Shown: in pieces, positions 23,361 to 34,051 of the stretch | How the letters are laid out: every line of letters starts with the position of its first letter | Numbering within the stretch: the stretch's first letter is position 1 | NCBI GenBank assembly: GCA_001566295.1 | Contig: KQ964258.1 | Coordinates: forward strand, 124,001 to 188,000 | DNA: 64,000 nucleotides | Direction of reading: 5' to 3' | DNA from: Microdochium bolleyi | Taxonomy: Eukaryota; Ascomycota; Sordariomycetes; Xylariales; Microdochiaceae | Notes under the pieces: model-generated | What the model saw: only the letters and a program-made list of their open reading frames with translations | The model's database searches: none | Told to the model about the DNA's origin: nothing | Translations under genes and position numbers: made by a program

Positions 23361-25027
23361 TCAGCTCAAAGCAACATCGCTCTTCTCATCACCGCCCCAG
23401 CGCCCATCCCCAAGATCAACACTGTCTGGCCCCTTGCCGTGCCAGATCTGGAACTTGCCCCTCCCGTCATCGTCCACCCACGCCCGGAACATGCCGTTGC
23501 AGTTGTGCTCGTGCACGATCTCGCTCGTGACCTTGACCACTTCTCCTGTCCGCTCGTCCCGCGTCACCACGCTCTCAATGCCAATCATGCCGCCCTCGCC
23601 TTCACCAGTCTTGCCCCATCGGTCCTGTGCGGACTTTTGCAGGTCGCCGCCAGGGCCTGCGACCTGGCGCAGGGCAGAGGCCGTCGAGTGCCCACCCCAG
23701 CGCGCGATCGAGGCCACTGTGCGGACCGCGGCGATGCGGAGGAAGGAGTCGCCGTTGCCGGTGCCAGAGAGGGCTGCCGCGCGGGTGGTCTTGAGGTCGC
23801 GGTGGTGATGATGATGTTGTTGTGCGGTCCCAGACGAGGGAATGGGTTGATACTGCATGCTCAGAGGGATGACAGTAGGCAGGCAGCTCACCAGCATACT
23901 GCGTAGACTCGACGACAGCTCAGTGACACCAGTCTGCCGGCCCAGAGCTTGCCGGACGTCGTTGACAGACCAGTCTGCGAGACTGGCGGGCAGCGCGGTG
24001 GAGGCTTGTTGCGAGTGATATCCGTTGTTCTCGTCATTCCACTCCTCCGCCCAGAACCCGGCGCCGACAGAGGGCGTGTCCCCGATGCGGCCTGTCAGCT
24101 TGTTGGTCATGCCGCCCGTGCTCGTTGCCACGCAGATTGTGCCGTCCTCGTCCATGGCCACGACGCCGCAGGTGCCCTGCGGGAGGTACTCGTCTGCGCT
24201 CCACGTCGCCAGCGCAGGACAGTCCTCGGTATGGCCAGCTTGTGCCGCAACATTCGCCTGCTCCTTGCCTTTCTTCTCCCGCTCCAGCGCCCGGATGTGC
24301 TCGTCCCACCGGTTCTGCGTGAAGAAGTACTCTGGGCTAACAAGCGATACGCCATAGTGCTGGGCGAGCGTCTCGGCGGCCTGCCCGTGGACCAGCGTGT
24401 GGCCCTGCGCGGACGGCACGTCGAGCTGCGCAGTCACATCGCCATCCCTGGCGGCGGCGGTGGCGGCGGCCCAGCCCAGGTCTGTCTTGCCCCAGAGGTC
24501 CTTCTCGCCCCTCTCAAGCATCTCCTTGCACAGCAGGATTGGGTTGCGGACGCGCTGCAGGCCCGCGACGGCAATGGCTCGCTTGGCATGGCCGCGGGTG
24601 ACCATGAGGCTGGCCTCGTGCTCGTTGAGGCCGTCGCGGGTGAAGACGGCGCCCTTGGCCGAGTTGAAGAGCGGGTTATCCTCGAGCTGCGTCATGGCAA
24701 AGGTTGCCACGTCGAGGGCAGAGGGGAGTCTGGCAACGCCTGTCTCCGTGCCCGGCGTGTCATCCTTGGGCTTGGGAGTGTTCATGTATTTGTTTGTGCT
24801 GGCGATCTGGTGTCCCTTCGTCAGCGCTGGGTATCTGGACTTGTCTCTGAGGGGTGATGACTTACGATGGTCAGGAGCGCCGTCTTGTAGCCCTCATACT
24901 TTTCAGGCGGCATAGACAGGCCAATGTTGCCTGCGCCGCCGTGGATAATGAGGCGAGGCTTTGTCTTGACATGCTGGCGGTGCTGGGACACGGAGTCCTG
25001 CCACTGGGGCTGCGGTTTGTACTCCAT
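23361..25027 (-). CDS. Asparaginase/taspase-like Ntn hydrolase
   Basis: Threonine-nucleophile hydrolase of the asparaginase-2 family (L-asparaginase, isoaspartyl peptidase, taspase). Exons are 25027-24866 and 24806-23361, 535 residues. The intron is 59 bp, phase 0, with GTAAGT donor and GCTGAC branch point. Residues 24-34 carry the family opening PRLIIHGGAGN. The autocleavage site is GTCGVVA with Thr266 as predicted new N-terminus, followed by STGG (283-286), the GRIGDTPSVGAG block, and SGTGNGDSF near 401-409. About 85 residues lie between the last two blocks, longer than in bacterial asparaginases, and include five histidines. A second in-frame ATG at 25165 would add 46 residues rich in Arg and Leu; I chose 25027 because it sits just before the conserved start. 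Substrate is undecided among Asn, isoaspartyl peptides and protein targets. It diverges from the DUF885 gene. Confidence 0.88.
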
Positions 25028-25393
25028 TTCTGATGGCTGTGGGAGGGGAGTGAGTAGGGTGAGTACGATGTGCGTGGCCTGATGCGCAGGTTGCGATAAG
25101 AAGGAGGCAGGAAGCCGGAGCTCTGGGCGACGTCGGAGTCGGAGTCGCAGCGCAACGGAGCTCATCCGACGGCAGCTTCCTCATTGGGAGCGATCACCAA
25201 GCCGGCCTGCAGGGGTGCGGCATCCCCCGCACGCCCCAACCTCACCTGCAACTCACGGCTCCCTCAAGGCCGGTCTCATAAGATACACGAGATCTGCTGT
25301 TTGCTGCAATGATTTCGGGGCAATATCTGAAAAACTCTTATCCTCCAAGAAGCCAGCCTCACTAGACCAGCTGAGTGCCGCGGACTTGCCACA
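25028..25393. promoter_or_regulatory. Shared bidirectional promoter region (asparaginase / DUF885 peptidase)
   Basis: The 366 bp between two divergent start codons must hold both promoters. No clear TATA box is seen. If the asparaginase starts at 25165, the shared region shrinks to 228 bp. Confidence 0.5.
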
Positions 25394-27190
25394 ATGCGTA
25401 TCACAGAGCCAACCGACGACTTCGTCATTGTGGACATTCCCCAGGCTCCCAAGAAACATGATGCCACGTCCCAATCTGCAACCCGTTCTCACAGAAAGCA
25501 CAAAGTTTCAGAGTCCGTCGTAAGCCGGATCATCCGGGTCAGCGAGGACGAAGCCGAGCTCAAGGCCTTCTACAACGTCCCGGGCTCGGAGACCCGGCAC
25601 GACCGTCTCACAAAGTTCTACACGGACGAGCTGGACTCGCTGCCTTCACATGACTTTGACACTCTCAGCCACGAGGACAAGGCAGACTTCATCCTCCTCA
25701 AGGGCTATCTCAACCGTTGCACAAGGAACCTAAGCCTCGAGCAGAAACACAACGATGAAGTCGAGACTATCATCGGCGCCTTCGCCAGCCCGATCCGCGA
25801 GTGGTGCGAGAAGAGACAACGGGTAGATCCCATCAGGCCGCAGGAGATGGCCGCCAGCCTCCACAAGGCCACTGGACTGGTGACCAGATATCGAGAAGAA
25901 ATCGTCAACGACAAGACGTCGTCATCACCCAGAACCTCCAAGGTCACAGCCTACAGGGTCACCAAGACCCTCGCCGCCCTCCAGTCCCTCCTCGCCGAGA
26001 CGGTCGACTTCTACAAAGGCTACGACCCACTCTTCGACTGGTGGGTGACCGTGCCGCACCGCGATCTCGACTCGAGCCTAACAAGCCTCGTCGCCACGAT
26101 CCGGGAGCACCTCCTCGACATCCGGCCAGGCCCCGACGGCAGCGGCGACGACGACGTCATCCTCGGCGACCCCATTGGCCGCGACGGCTTGCTCACCGAA
26201 CTCGAGGCCGAGCTCATCTGCTACACGCCCGAGGAGCTCCTGCAGATCGCCGAGCACGAGTTCGCCTGGTGCGAGACCGAGATGCGCAAAGCCGCCGTGG
26301 CCCTAGGCTTCTCCTCTAGCGACTGGAAATCCGCCCTCGAGGCCGTCAAGAACAAGTACGAACCCCCCGGCTCGCAGCCGCTCTTCATCCAGTCCCTCGT
26401 GCGCGAGGGCAGCGCGTACGTCCGGCAGCACGACCTCGTCACCGTCCCGCCCCTCGCGGAGGAAGGGATCCGGATGTACATGCTGTCCCCCCGGATGCAG
26501 AAGGTGTCCCCTTTCTTCCTCGGCGGGCCGTACCTGCAGGTCTCGTACCCGACGGCCGCGATGCCGCACGCCGACAAGCTCATGTCCCTGCGCGGCAACA
26601 ACCGGCACTTCAGCCGCGCGACGGCCTTCCACGAGATGATCCCCGGCCACCACCTGCAGGAGTTTGTCGGGGCGCGGTCGGGCCCCCGCGCGCGGGCGAG
26701 GCAGGGCATGTTCAGCACCCCGTTCTACGTCGAGGGCTGGGCGCTGTACTGGGAGATGGTGCTGTGGGACCGGGGCGACTTCTTTGTGTCCGCTGAGGAC
26801 AAGGTAGGCAGCCTGTTCTGGCGGATGCACCGGTGCGTGCGGATTGTGTTCAGCTTGCGGTTCCACCTCGGAGAGCTGAGCGCGCAGGAGTGCGTCGACA
26901 TGCTGGTCGAGCGGGTCGGCCACGAGCGGGCGACGGCCGAGGGCGAGGTGCGCAGGAGCCTCGATGGGAGCTATAGTCCGCTGTACCAGGCCGGGTACAT
27001 GCTGGGCGCGTTGCAGATCATGAGGTTGCGCAGGGAGGCTGTCGAGGTCAAGGACGGGATGGGTGAGAAGGAGTTCCATGACCGGATACTGGCGGAGGGC
27101 GAGATGCCGATTGAGATGCTGCGGGCGTTGATCCTCGGCCATGAGCTGACATCGGACTTTGGTAGTTCGTGGAGGTTCTACGATCTGTGA
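25394..27190 (+). CDS. DUF885-family zinc metallopeptidase
   Basis: An intronless 598-residue protein of the DUF885 family (PF05960), metallopeptidase-like proteins common in bacteria and present in fungi. The family's metal motif reads HEMIPGHH from His413, in the form HExxPGHH. A downstream glutamate in YVEGWALYWE (near residue 445) is the expected further metal ligand. The N-terminal 350 residues are helical, as in related thermolysin-like families (M2, M3, M32). There is no signal peptide, so it is probably cytosolic. The first 45 residues look disordered. The ATG at 25394 is the first in frame. It is divergent from the asparaginase gene, so the two may be co-regulated in peptide or amide turnover. 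The substrate is unknown. Confidence 0.88.
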   Translation: MRITEPTDDFVIVDIPQAPKKHDATSQSATRSHRKHKVSESVVSRIIRVSEDEAELKAFYNVPGSETRHDRLTKFYTDELDSLPSHDFDTLSHEDKADFILLKGYLNRCTRNLSLEQKHNDEVETIIGAFASPIREWCEKRQRVDPIRPQEMAASLHKATGLVTRYREEIVNDKTSSSPRTSKVTAYRVTKTLAALQSLLAETVDFYKGYDPLFDWWVTVPHRDLDSSLTSLVATIREHLLDIRPGPDGSGDDDVILGDPIGRDGLLTELEAELICYTPEELLQIAEHEFAWCETEMRKAAVALGFSSSDWKSALEAVKNKYEPPGSQPLFIQSLVREGSAYVRQHDLVTVPPLAEEGIRMYMLSPRMQKVSPFFLGGPYLQVSYPTAAMPHADKLMSLRGNNRHFSRATAFHEMIPGHHLQEFVGARSGPRARARQGMFSTPFYVEGWALYWEMVLWDRGDFFVSAEDKVGSLFWRMHRCVRIVFSLRFHLGELSAQECVDMLVERVGHERATAEGEVRRSLDGSYSPLYQAGYMLGALQIMRLRREAVEVKDGMGEKEFHDRILAEGEMPIEMLRALILGHELTSDFGSSWRFYDL

Positions 27191-27959
27191 GCAGACATAT
27201 TACCTTGGTCTATGGCTTTGGCTGCCCCTGACTTTCCGAGATGGCAAAGCTTGACACCCAAGTATCGTGATGTTCTCCAGGTGATTCTCGATTGTGTTCA
27301 CCTCAGGATTGCTCGTTCACCCACCAACTACGTGAAGCAGAAAGCGATGTCTCCGGGGCGTGGCAAAGGCTGGCGTCACGAGGACATGTGCAAATCATTA
27401 GTTTGTTCTATATTGCTTCAAGTACATAGCCGGCCACTGGGCTGGATCGTCTGCTCGTGTCTTAACCGATATGCTAGGCGCTACTTCTTCGTATTGTGTT
27501 CCGGGAGATGCTGGCCCACTCGGCTCCGCCTCTCCCTACAAAGCCGCGGTCACCCATGCCCTCTCCTTCTTTTGTTCATGCGGATGGCTGACGGAGATGA
27601 AAATGATGAAATGCCTCATGATAGCCCGGCAAATTCAACCATATGGTACAAGTACAAGCTCGTGTGACGCAATCGGTGGATGATATGGCGTGCCTGCCCG
27701 AATCGGATACCTCGACTCCATGCGCCGGCTCATGGCAGGGCCACTGTATGCGATAAGGCGAGAGATTCATCGTAGGAAGTGTTGTACATGTTTGCCTCAG
27801 AAGACATGCAAATACGCGTGTGCCGTGTTGTGGGTATACAGACTGACTTGAGCCTGATCAAGTCTGCGTTCAAGGTAATGGTAGAGTGGTGTGTGTGGTG
27901 TACATGTGGCTCGGTCACGTCATAGTCGTTACAAGCTCGAAGTTCTGATCGGGAATGCT
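27191..27959. other. Intergenic region between convergent genes
   Basis: No supported gene. It contains the 3' flanks of the DUF885 and tim17 genes. Confidence 0.5.
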
Positions 27960-28604
27960 CTATGCGAGTTGTGCCTCAGGAGGAGGCTGCGGTACCTAGG
28001 AAGAGGAACACAATGTCAGTAATGAGTCACATACCCGTGGCTGGGTACCAGAAGAATTCCCGGAAGAATCGTAACGGAGTGAGACTCATACCTCGAGCTT
28101 CGTGCCACCCGCCAACATCCTCTGGAAGCCGATACCAACACCCTCGATGACCGCAAGCAGGACGGCGCAGCCAATAGCGCCGTTTCTCGCGGCCTTGTAT
28201 CCTCCACGGATCGCGAGCGAACCGCCGGTGAAGAAACCGGCAATGATGGCGTTGTAGGGATCCTCCTTCTTGCGGACTCCCTTGACGGCGCAGTCGAACG
28301 TCGAGAAAAGACCGCCCCACACGCCGAAGTTGCCGCCTAATACGGGCGCGCGCGCCTTGATGGCTGTGATGGAGCCTATCCTCCGCTCGCCGACGGGACT
28401 GTTGCGGAAACCTTTGATGCCGTGCCAGATCGTGCCGCCGATGGCCTAGTGAGGGCGGAAGACCGAGTTAGTGAAACGGTTGTGACCATCTTCAACGAAC
28501 TCCGGGTGGAAGTCGGTGCGCGGGGAAGAACATACGCCCATGGCGAAGGCACCGCCGAAGTCATTCAGGACGACCCAAGGGCAAGGATCACGTCCGTGAT
28601 CCAT
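27960..28604 (-). CDS. tim17: Mitochondrial import translocase subunit Tim17
   Basis: Core membrane subunit of the TIM23 presequence translocase of the mitochondrial inner membrane. Exons on the minus strand are 28604-28536, 28445-28092 and 27995-27960; the introns are 90 and 96 bp, phase 0, both with GTATGT/GTATGA donors. The product is 152 residues, the usual Tim17 length. It starts MDHGRDPCPW, with the conserved cysteine, and reads AIGGTIWHGIKGFRNSP, then GGNFGVWGGLFSTFDC with the second conserved cysteine. Next come GGSLAIRGG and a fourth hydrophobic segment, and it ends in a proline-rich tail. The glycine zipper-like GxxxG-type spacing typical of the family is visible in all four helices. 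The short last exon was placed because it restores a proline-rich C-terminus and a stop in frame. Confidence 0.96.
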
Positions 28605-30952
28605 TCTGTGTGACTGGTGAACGTACGTCGTGGGAGACGTAGGGCGTGTCGACGAGACAGATGCTTTGTCGAGACACAAGGACTCGAGGAGGATGCCGGA
28701 CTGCTTGTCGGGTCAAGTCGAAAGTCTGTGCTCGTAGCAGCTACGTGGCGGGTCGCAGTGATGCGTAGAAGGTCGATTCTCTGAGGATGAGGTGGTCGCC
28801 GGTGTTGCGGTTGCGCCAGTCGGACGAAGTCGTCGAGAGTGTGGATGATGTCGCCCGGTGGTGTATTGTGGATGTGCCTGTGCGATCTCCAATGTTCCTC
28901 ACAATCGCAGTGACGGCACCGGCCCAGGCGAGGCCGATGGGGCGCAATAGAAATTTCTTGCGCACGGACCCCAACATTGAAGCTGCCCGGCGGGTGCAGG
29001 GCGGGACCCGGGTCTTAGTCAGCTGCTGTTGCCGCCTCAATGATCACACAGGCCGCTTCTCTTGCCCTGCCTGCCAACCATCGCTCATTGCAAGAACAAA
29101 CAACCTGCAATTTGGCATCTGTGTGCTGTGCTCCAATGTGCATGCCTCTCCCTTATCCTGACTCGGAGGTACATGCACGGGCGATGAACATCACTTTTCG
29201 GATTGAGCGAGTCGATCTCTCACAGTCCCACGTTGAAGTAGACTGTCAGCTGCCCCACTTTCCCGAGGTCGGCTGCAATTGCGGCCCGCCTGGCAGGCTC
29301 TCGAGGCTTGTTATCTTGTGGCAGCAAGTCCCAGCCGGTCAATTCTGCGGTGGTCGACAGCTTTCAGCAATGACAGCAATGTCCGATGGCTAGATGAGCA
29401 CCTGCTTGTCGTGTGTCTCGGGGCGCGCATAAGTAATTGCGTCGCAACTCCTTACCTCCGGCACGCAATGCCGTGCTATGATGGCGTCTTGTGTCTCTTT
29501 TGGCGTGGCCTCCGTGGTCATGGCCAACCCCCCAGTCAGTCAGAGTCATCTTGTCAGTGTTCCCCTGTTCGAGTTGAGGACACTTGTGTCACACGACTCA
29601 TCGGCGATGGGGCAGGCCAAGTCGATGGGTCAAATACACATACACAGCGTGCATTTAGTGAGCAGCTTGCGGAGGGTTGGCCAAAGTGGAAGCTGGGCAG
29701 CCGTCGAGACTGCGCACTGCCCAGGTGAACAGAGAAGCAGACAATTAAGCCCAGGGGGATTGAATGATGGGAGGAGGTCTTACCGCCTGTCTGGCCCAAG
29801 CGCCGATCGCGGGCGATTGATGCGTGAGCACGCAAGTCGCAGGCCGGTCGTAATCCAATCCTACGCCGTGGATGGGACGAAGGAGAGTTGCTGGGAGTCA
29901 GGAGGCACATTCGTGTCAAACAGAGCACGAGCCCGATAAGCACAGACAGCTCAGCATAACTGAGGCATCCTCGTACAGAGGTCACGCCCAGCAGGCTCGA
30001 CGGACACATATCTTCACCTGCACCTCACTTCGCCCTGTCTCGTGCCGCTCTTCATGTTCCCCCAGGATAGCACAATCGTGAATGTCTGTCCTCACCCTAC
30101 GACATTACCCGCCAGCTGACGACAGACACACCAGCCGAGATGCGACTCGTCCCGCTCGAGACAGCCGGCGGGCAGGCCTTGGGCAGCGTCCTCGGCCGCA
30201 GCCGACCCATTGACATTGCCCGCAATCACCGTGGTCAGCACACCAACAACGGCAGCAACGACGGCGAGGTTCGCGGGTGCCGTGGCTGCCAGAAGATGCA
30301 GCACAATGAAGAGAACCAGAGACTGGCCATGTCGGCGTCGACGGCGTCGTCCATCACCCTGCAATGTGAGTGGATCGTTCTTCTCTCAGAGACCGTCGTC
30401 AATCACAGACAGCCCAGACAGCACGCAGTCGTCAGAAGACAGCTTTGGAGATTGAGCTTTCTCCAAGCCAGAGAGGCCAGATCCAGTTGTCGTCTCCACA
30501 GCACACCCTCCGACTCCGGAAGCCTGCCCTCACGCCCCCACCAGACCGGCCGCGTCCGACAAGCCTCGATGGTTCAGATCGAGGGCGTTGCAGATGAGGC
30601 TCAAATCTCAGAGTCAGGGCTGCCCCGCGGGTCGGGCGCAGGCTAACGAGACATGCAGCAAGTGCTACCCTGTTATGACTCTGGAGCCTCCCCAATCCAC
30701 TCTCGCTGCTGAGGCTTGCCCTGAGAGCGAGGAGAGCTAACTCGACCCTATGCCGAGACCCCTGCCAACCCTTGCTTCATCCTGCCGCTCTGACGTGCCT
30801 CCCCACACTCTCGAGCCACTGCCCGACCAGCTCATTGACCACCTCGACCACGGTCACGGCAACACCACAATGCTACCCACGCGACCGACTCCTGAACAAT
30901 CCCTGGCCTTCGCTGACAGCTCCTCTTGCTCCTCCTAGCATCGCTCTCGTCC
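28605..30952. other. 2.3-kb intergenic region between tim17 and dug2
   Basis: The tim17 promoter lies at the left. No gene is supported. The right end has a pyrimidine tract and CCTCCTAG at 30931-30938 that look like a 3' splice site 14 bp before the dug2 ATG, so a 5'-leader intron and non-coding first exon may lie here. A frame ending at 30455 has a Ser/Asp-rich end that resembles real protein, but I cannot connect it to anything. Confidence 0.4.
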
Positions 30953-33683
30953 ATGATGCCACCCTCGTCCTCCGCCTCCTGGGCACCGTCGGCGACGACA
31001 CAGTCGACCCAGCATCCCGCGCCCGAGCTACACCACAGCCTGAAGCACGACAGCTCCGTCCTCGCCCTCACAGTCAGCGATGACAGGATATATGCCGGCA
31101 CCCAGGACGGTGAGATCGTGGTCTGGTCCCTTGGCACATACCGCCAGCTGCACAACATTCAGGCGCACAAGCGCAGTGTCCTCAGCCTGTTCCTCTCCGA
31201 TGACGGCACAATGCTCTTCTCGAGCGCCGCAAGCGACCCAATCGTCAACGTGTGGTGCCCAACCTCCATGCAGCGTCTATACGAGATCTACAGCACAAAC
31301 GACAGCTTTGGCGACATTTTCTCCGTGGCATACTCCCCGCAGCACGAAACAGTGTACTACGGCGCACAGAACACCTCGATACAGTGGGCCAGCCTTGCGG
31401 ATCTGAAGCAGCAGGTTGCCCACGACTCTGCAAATCATCCCGACCGCAGAAATCACCGATTCTTCGACTCCCGAGCTGTTGGCGGCGGCGCCAGCACACC
31501 GCGTCTGACCGACGAACGATTCGACCTGATCCCTAGATCACACACAGTCATCGAGACTGACAAGCGGGCGAGCCTCATGTACGCGCACTATGGTTTCATC
31601 TACTGTATGATGATTGCCAAGGGTCTCACGGCCTTCGCGGATGCCGAAGAGGAGGTCTTGGTAACCGGAGGTGGTGACGGCACCATCAAGGCCTGGAAGC
31701 TGGGAGGTAAAGACGTGGCCCCGGACGGACTCGAGCACGGCCTAGAGGAAGTCATGCTTCTGGGTGAAGAAGATGCCAACTCAGTCATGTCCCTACAAGT
31801 CGATGGCTCGTTTCTATACAGTGGCAAGCTGAGCGGCGTCATCGAGCTGTGGGACCTCGATACTCAGCAGAAGCTTCGCCAGATCAAGGCACACGACGGT
31901 AACGTCTGGAGCTTACAGATGGGCTGGGGCTATCTCTGGAGCACAGGTTCCAGTGGTACCGCTAGTGTAAGCCGTTCCATCACATCCCCATCGGTACTGA
32001 TATCTCTAACCTCCCCTGCAGAAACACAGCACCGTGCAATACGGCAGGTATCAGACTACGGAGTCTCAAAACGTGAGCCAGAAGTATCAGTGCCTCACCA
32101 AATGGAATGCGCACGACGGCAAGATCCTCGCCTCGGTAGTCACAACGCACGAGAACAACCAACTGTATATTACGGGTGCAAATGACAACAACGTGTCAAT
32201 CTGGCTGTTGGGGAGTGAGGCGTCCACTGACCCAGAGAGCCACGAAGAGTCGGAAGATATGATGATTACCTCACTGCGAGAGTTCGTCTCGTACAAGACC
32301 ATCTCATCGAATCCCGAGTATGCAGAGGACTGCCGGCAGGGTGCCACATGGCTTCGGACGCTGTTCAAGAAGCTAGGCGCAGAGGTGGAGATGCTCCACG
32401 CAGACGACTTCTTACACCACCCAGTGGTCTTCGCGAAATTCATTGGCAAGCAGAAGACTGGCGAGAAGCGGAAGCGAGTCTTGTTCTACGGCCACTATGA
32501 TGTGGTCCCAGCAGACACGAAAGATGCGAAGTGGGACAGTGACCCGTTCCAGCTCAAGGGCTCTAATGGGTTCCTGTACGGCCGTGGTGTCAGCGACAAC
32601 AAGGGGCCTATCATGGCAGCACTTTACGCAGTCACAGATCTAATGCAGGCGAAATCGCTTGACACGGACATCCTCTTCCTTATTGAGGGACAGGAAGAAT
32701 CAGGCTCCAGCGGTTTCCGTCGAACCATTCGAAAGCACAGGGAGCAGATCGGACATGTCGACTACATCCTGCTTGCCAACAGCTACTGGCTCAACGATGA
32801 CATCCCTTGCCTCACCTATGGCCTTCGTGGCGTTATGCACGCCACGATCTGCATCGAATCGCAGCGACCCGACCTCCACTCCGGTGTCGATGGCTCGTAC
32901 ATGGTGAACGAGCCCATGTCTGATCTCATGACGATTCTTTCGAAGCTCAAGGGACCCCGGAACACCATCATGTTGCCTGGCTTCTACGCAAACATCCCTC
33001 CGCTCACAAGTGAGGAGGAGGCACGCTACGACGCCATCATTGACGCTTTGGGCGTTCGAGCCAAGGGCAAAGCTAAGGCAGACATGCTCAAGAAGAACCT
33101 GATGGCCCGTTGGCGCGAACCCAACCTGACGCAACATGCTGTCAATGTCTCCGGGTCGGGCGGCGGCTTGATCAGCAGTCATGCGAGCGCCAAGATCAGT
33201 ATCCGTCTCGTCCCTGGCCAGGAGGTTCAGGAAACAGTCGAGGCGCTGAAAGTCTACCTGCAAAGCGAGTTCGACAACCTTTTGTCTGACAACGTGCTTA
33301 AGGTGCAGATTGACAACACGGCCGAGCCCTGGCTTGGCGATCCTGATAACTACATTTTCCGTACCCTGGAAGAGGCCGTGGTCAAGGCGTGGTCGCCATT
33401 CTTCACCCCGGAGCATTCGTCAGATGACGAGACTGAGGACAAGACCGGTGATGCGTCTCTACAAGGCAAAATCCACCGCAGCGGCCCGAGCAAGCCCCTC
33501 TATATCCGAGAGGGCGGCTCCATCCCAGCGATTCGATTTCTGGAGAAAGAGTTTGATGCACCTGCGGCTCACCTCCCCTGTGGGCAAGCGTCTGATGCCG
33601 CGCATTTGAATAACGAGAAACTCCGGCTCGAGAACCTCTTCAAGAGCCGGGAGATCTTTGCTGATGTGTTTAAGAGACTGTAA
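30953..33683 (+). CDS. dug2: Dug2: WD40-M20 subunit of the glutathione-degrading complex
   Basis: In yeast, Dug2 with Dug3 forms a glutamine-amidotransferase-type complex that removes glutamate from glutathione, and Dug1 then cleaves Cys-Gly. Exons are 30953-31966 and 32022-33683, 891 residues (yeast Dug2 has 878). The 55-bp intron is phase 0 (GTAAGC...TGCAG). Residues about 30-420 are WD40 repeats, with WSLG, NVWCP, AWKLGG, ELWDLD and SIWLLG strand ends visible. From about 430 the chain is an M20 metallopeptidase: GHYDVVPA (about 494-501), GRGVSDNKGP, EGQEESGSSG (about 558) and a final His in CGQASDAAH (about 864). The ATG pair at 30953 gives about 30 residues before the first WD strand, like relatives. 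The frame is open further upstream only to a TTG, and an acceptor-like site just before it suggests a leader intron. Confidence 0.93.
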
Positions 33684-33939
33684 GAGAAAATCGGCTTACA
33701 GTCCGTATTCTGGTTTTTGTAGATTTTGGTATGGTGGCAGGCAAGGAGTTTGGGGTTTGTGTATCATACAATAAAGAACGATCTGTTTTGAATGACTGTG
33801 TCGAAGTGTAGGCAGGAGTAAAGATTCAATGACCCCTAACTTGGAAAAGATGATCGGGACGCCAGTCCACAACTGGGTCAGTATGGTTCTTCCTTTGTAA
33901 CCACTGCTAACGGCCACGCAACTCAACAACCAATCAAAT

Positions 33940-34051
33940 GTCTTCGTGGCTCAGTTGGTTAGAGCGTTGGTCTCATATCATTCAGTTGATTGACTCGATT
34001 AAACAATATTGGGACATCCAAAGGTCGTGAGTTCGAGCCTCACCGAGGACA
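33940..34051 (+). tRNA. trnM(CAU): tRNA-Met (anticodon CAT), elongator type, with intron
   Basis: Acceptor stem GTCTTCG pairs with CGAGGAC (one G-T). The D arm GCTC...GAGC, anticodon stem TTGGT/TCCAA, T arm GTGAG-TTCGAGC-CTCAC and discriminator A at 34051 all fold. The anticodon CAT is at 33974-33976. A 38-nt intron at 33978-34015 begins one base 3' of the anticodon, the standard place for a nuclear tRNA intron. Mature length is 74 nt. The T-T pair closing the anticodon stem and the loop CTCATAA also occur in yeast elongator tRNA-Met. Confidence 0.93.

Noticed and set aside
23949..24857. 302-codon plus-strand frame
   Set aside because: Antisense to the asparaginase-type gene and lacks a domain.
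30140..30646. 168-codon plus-strand frame and an overlapping 81-codon frame ending in a Ser/Asp-rich stretch upstream of dug2
   Set aside because: The only intron-like segment (GTGAGT to CTCAG) is 24 nt, too short. No donor joins these frames to the dug2 ATG, so they were not added to the gene.
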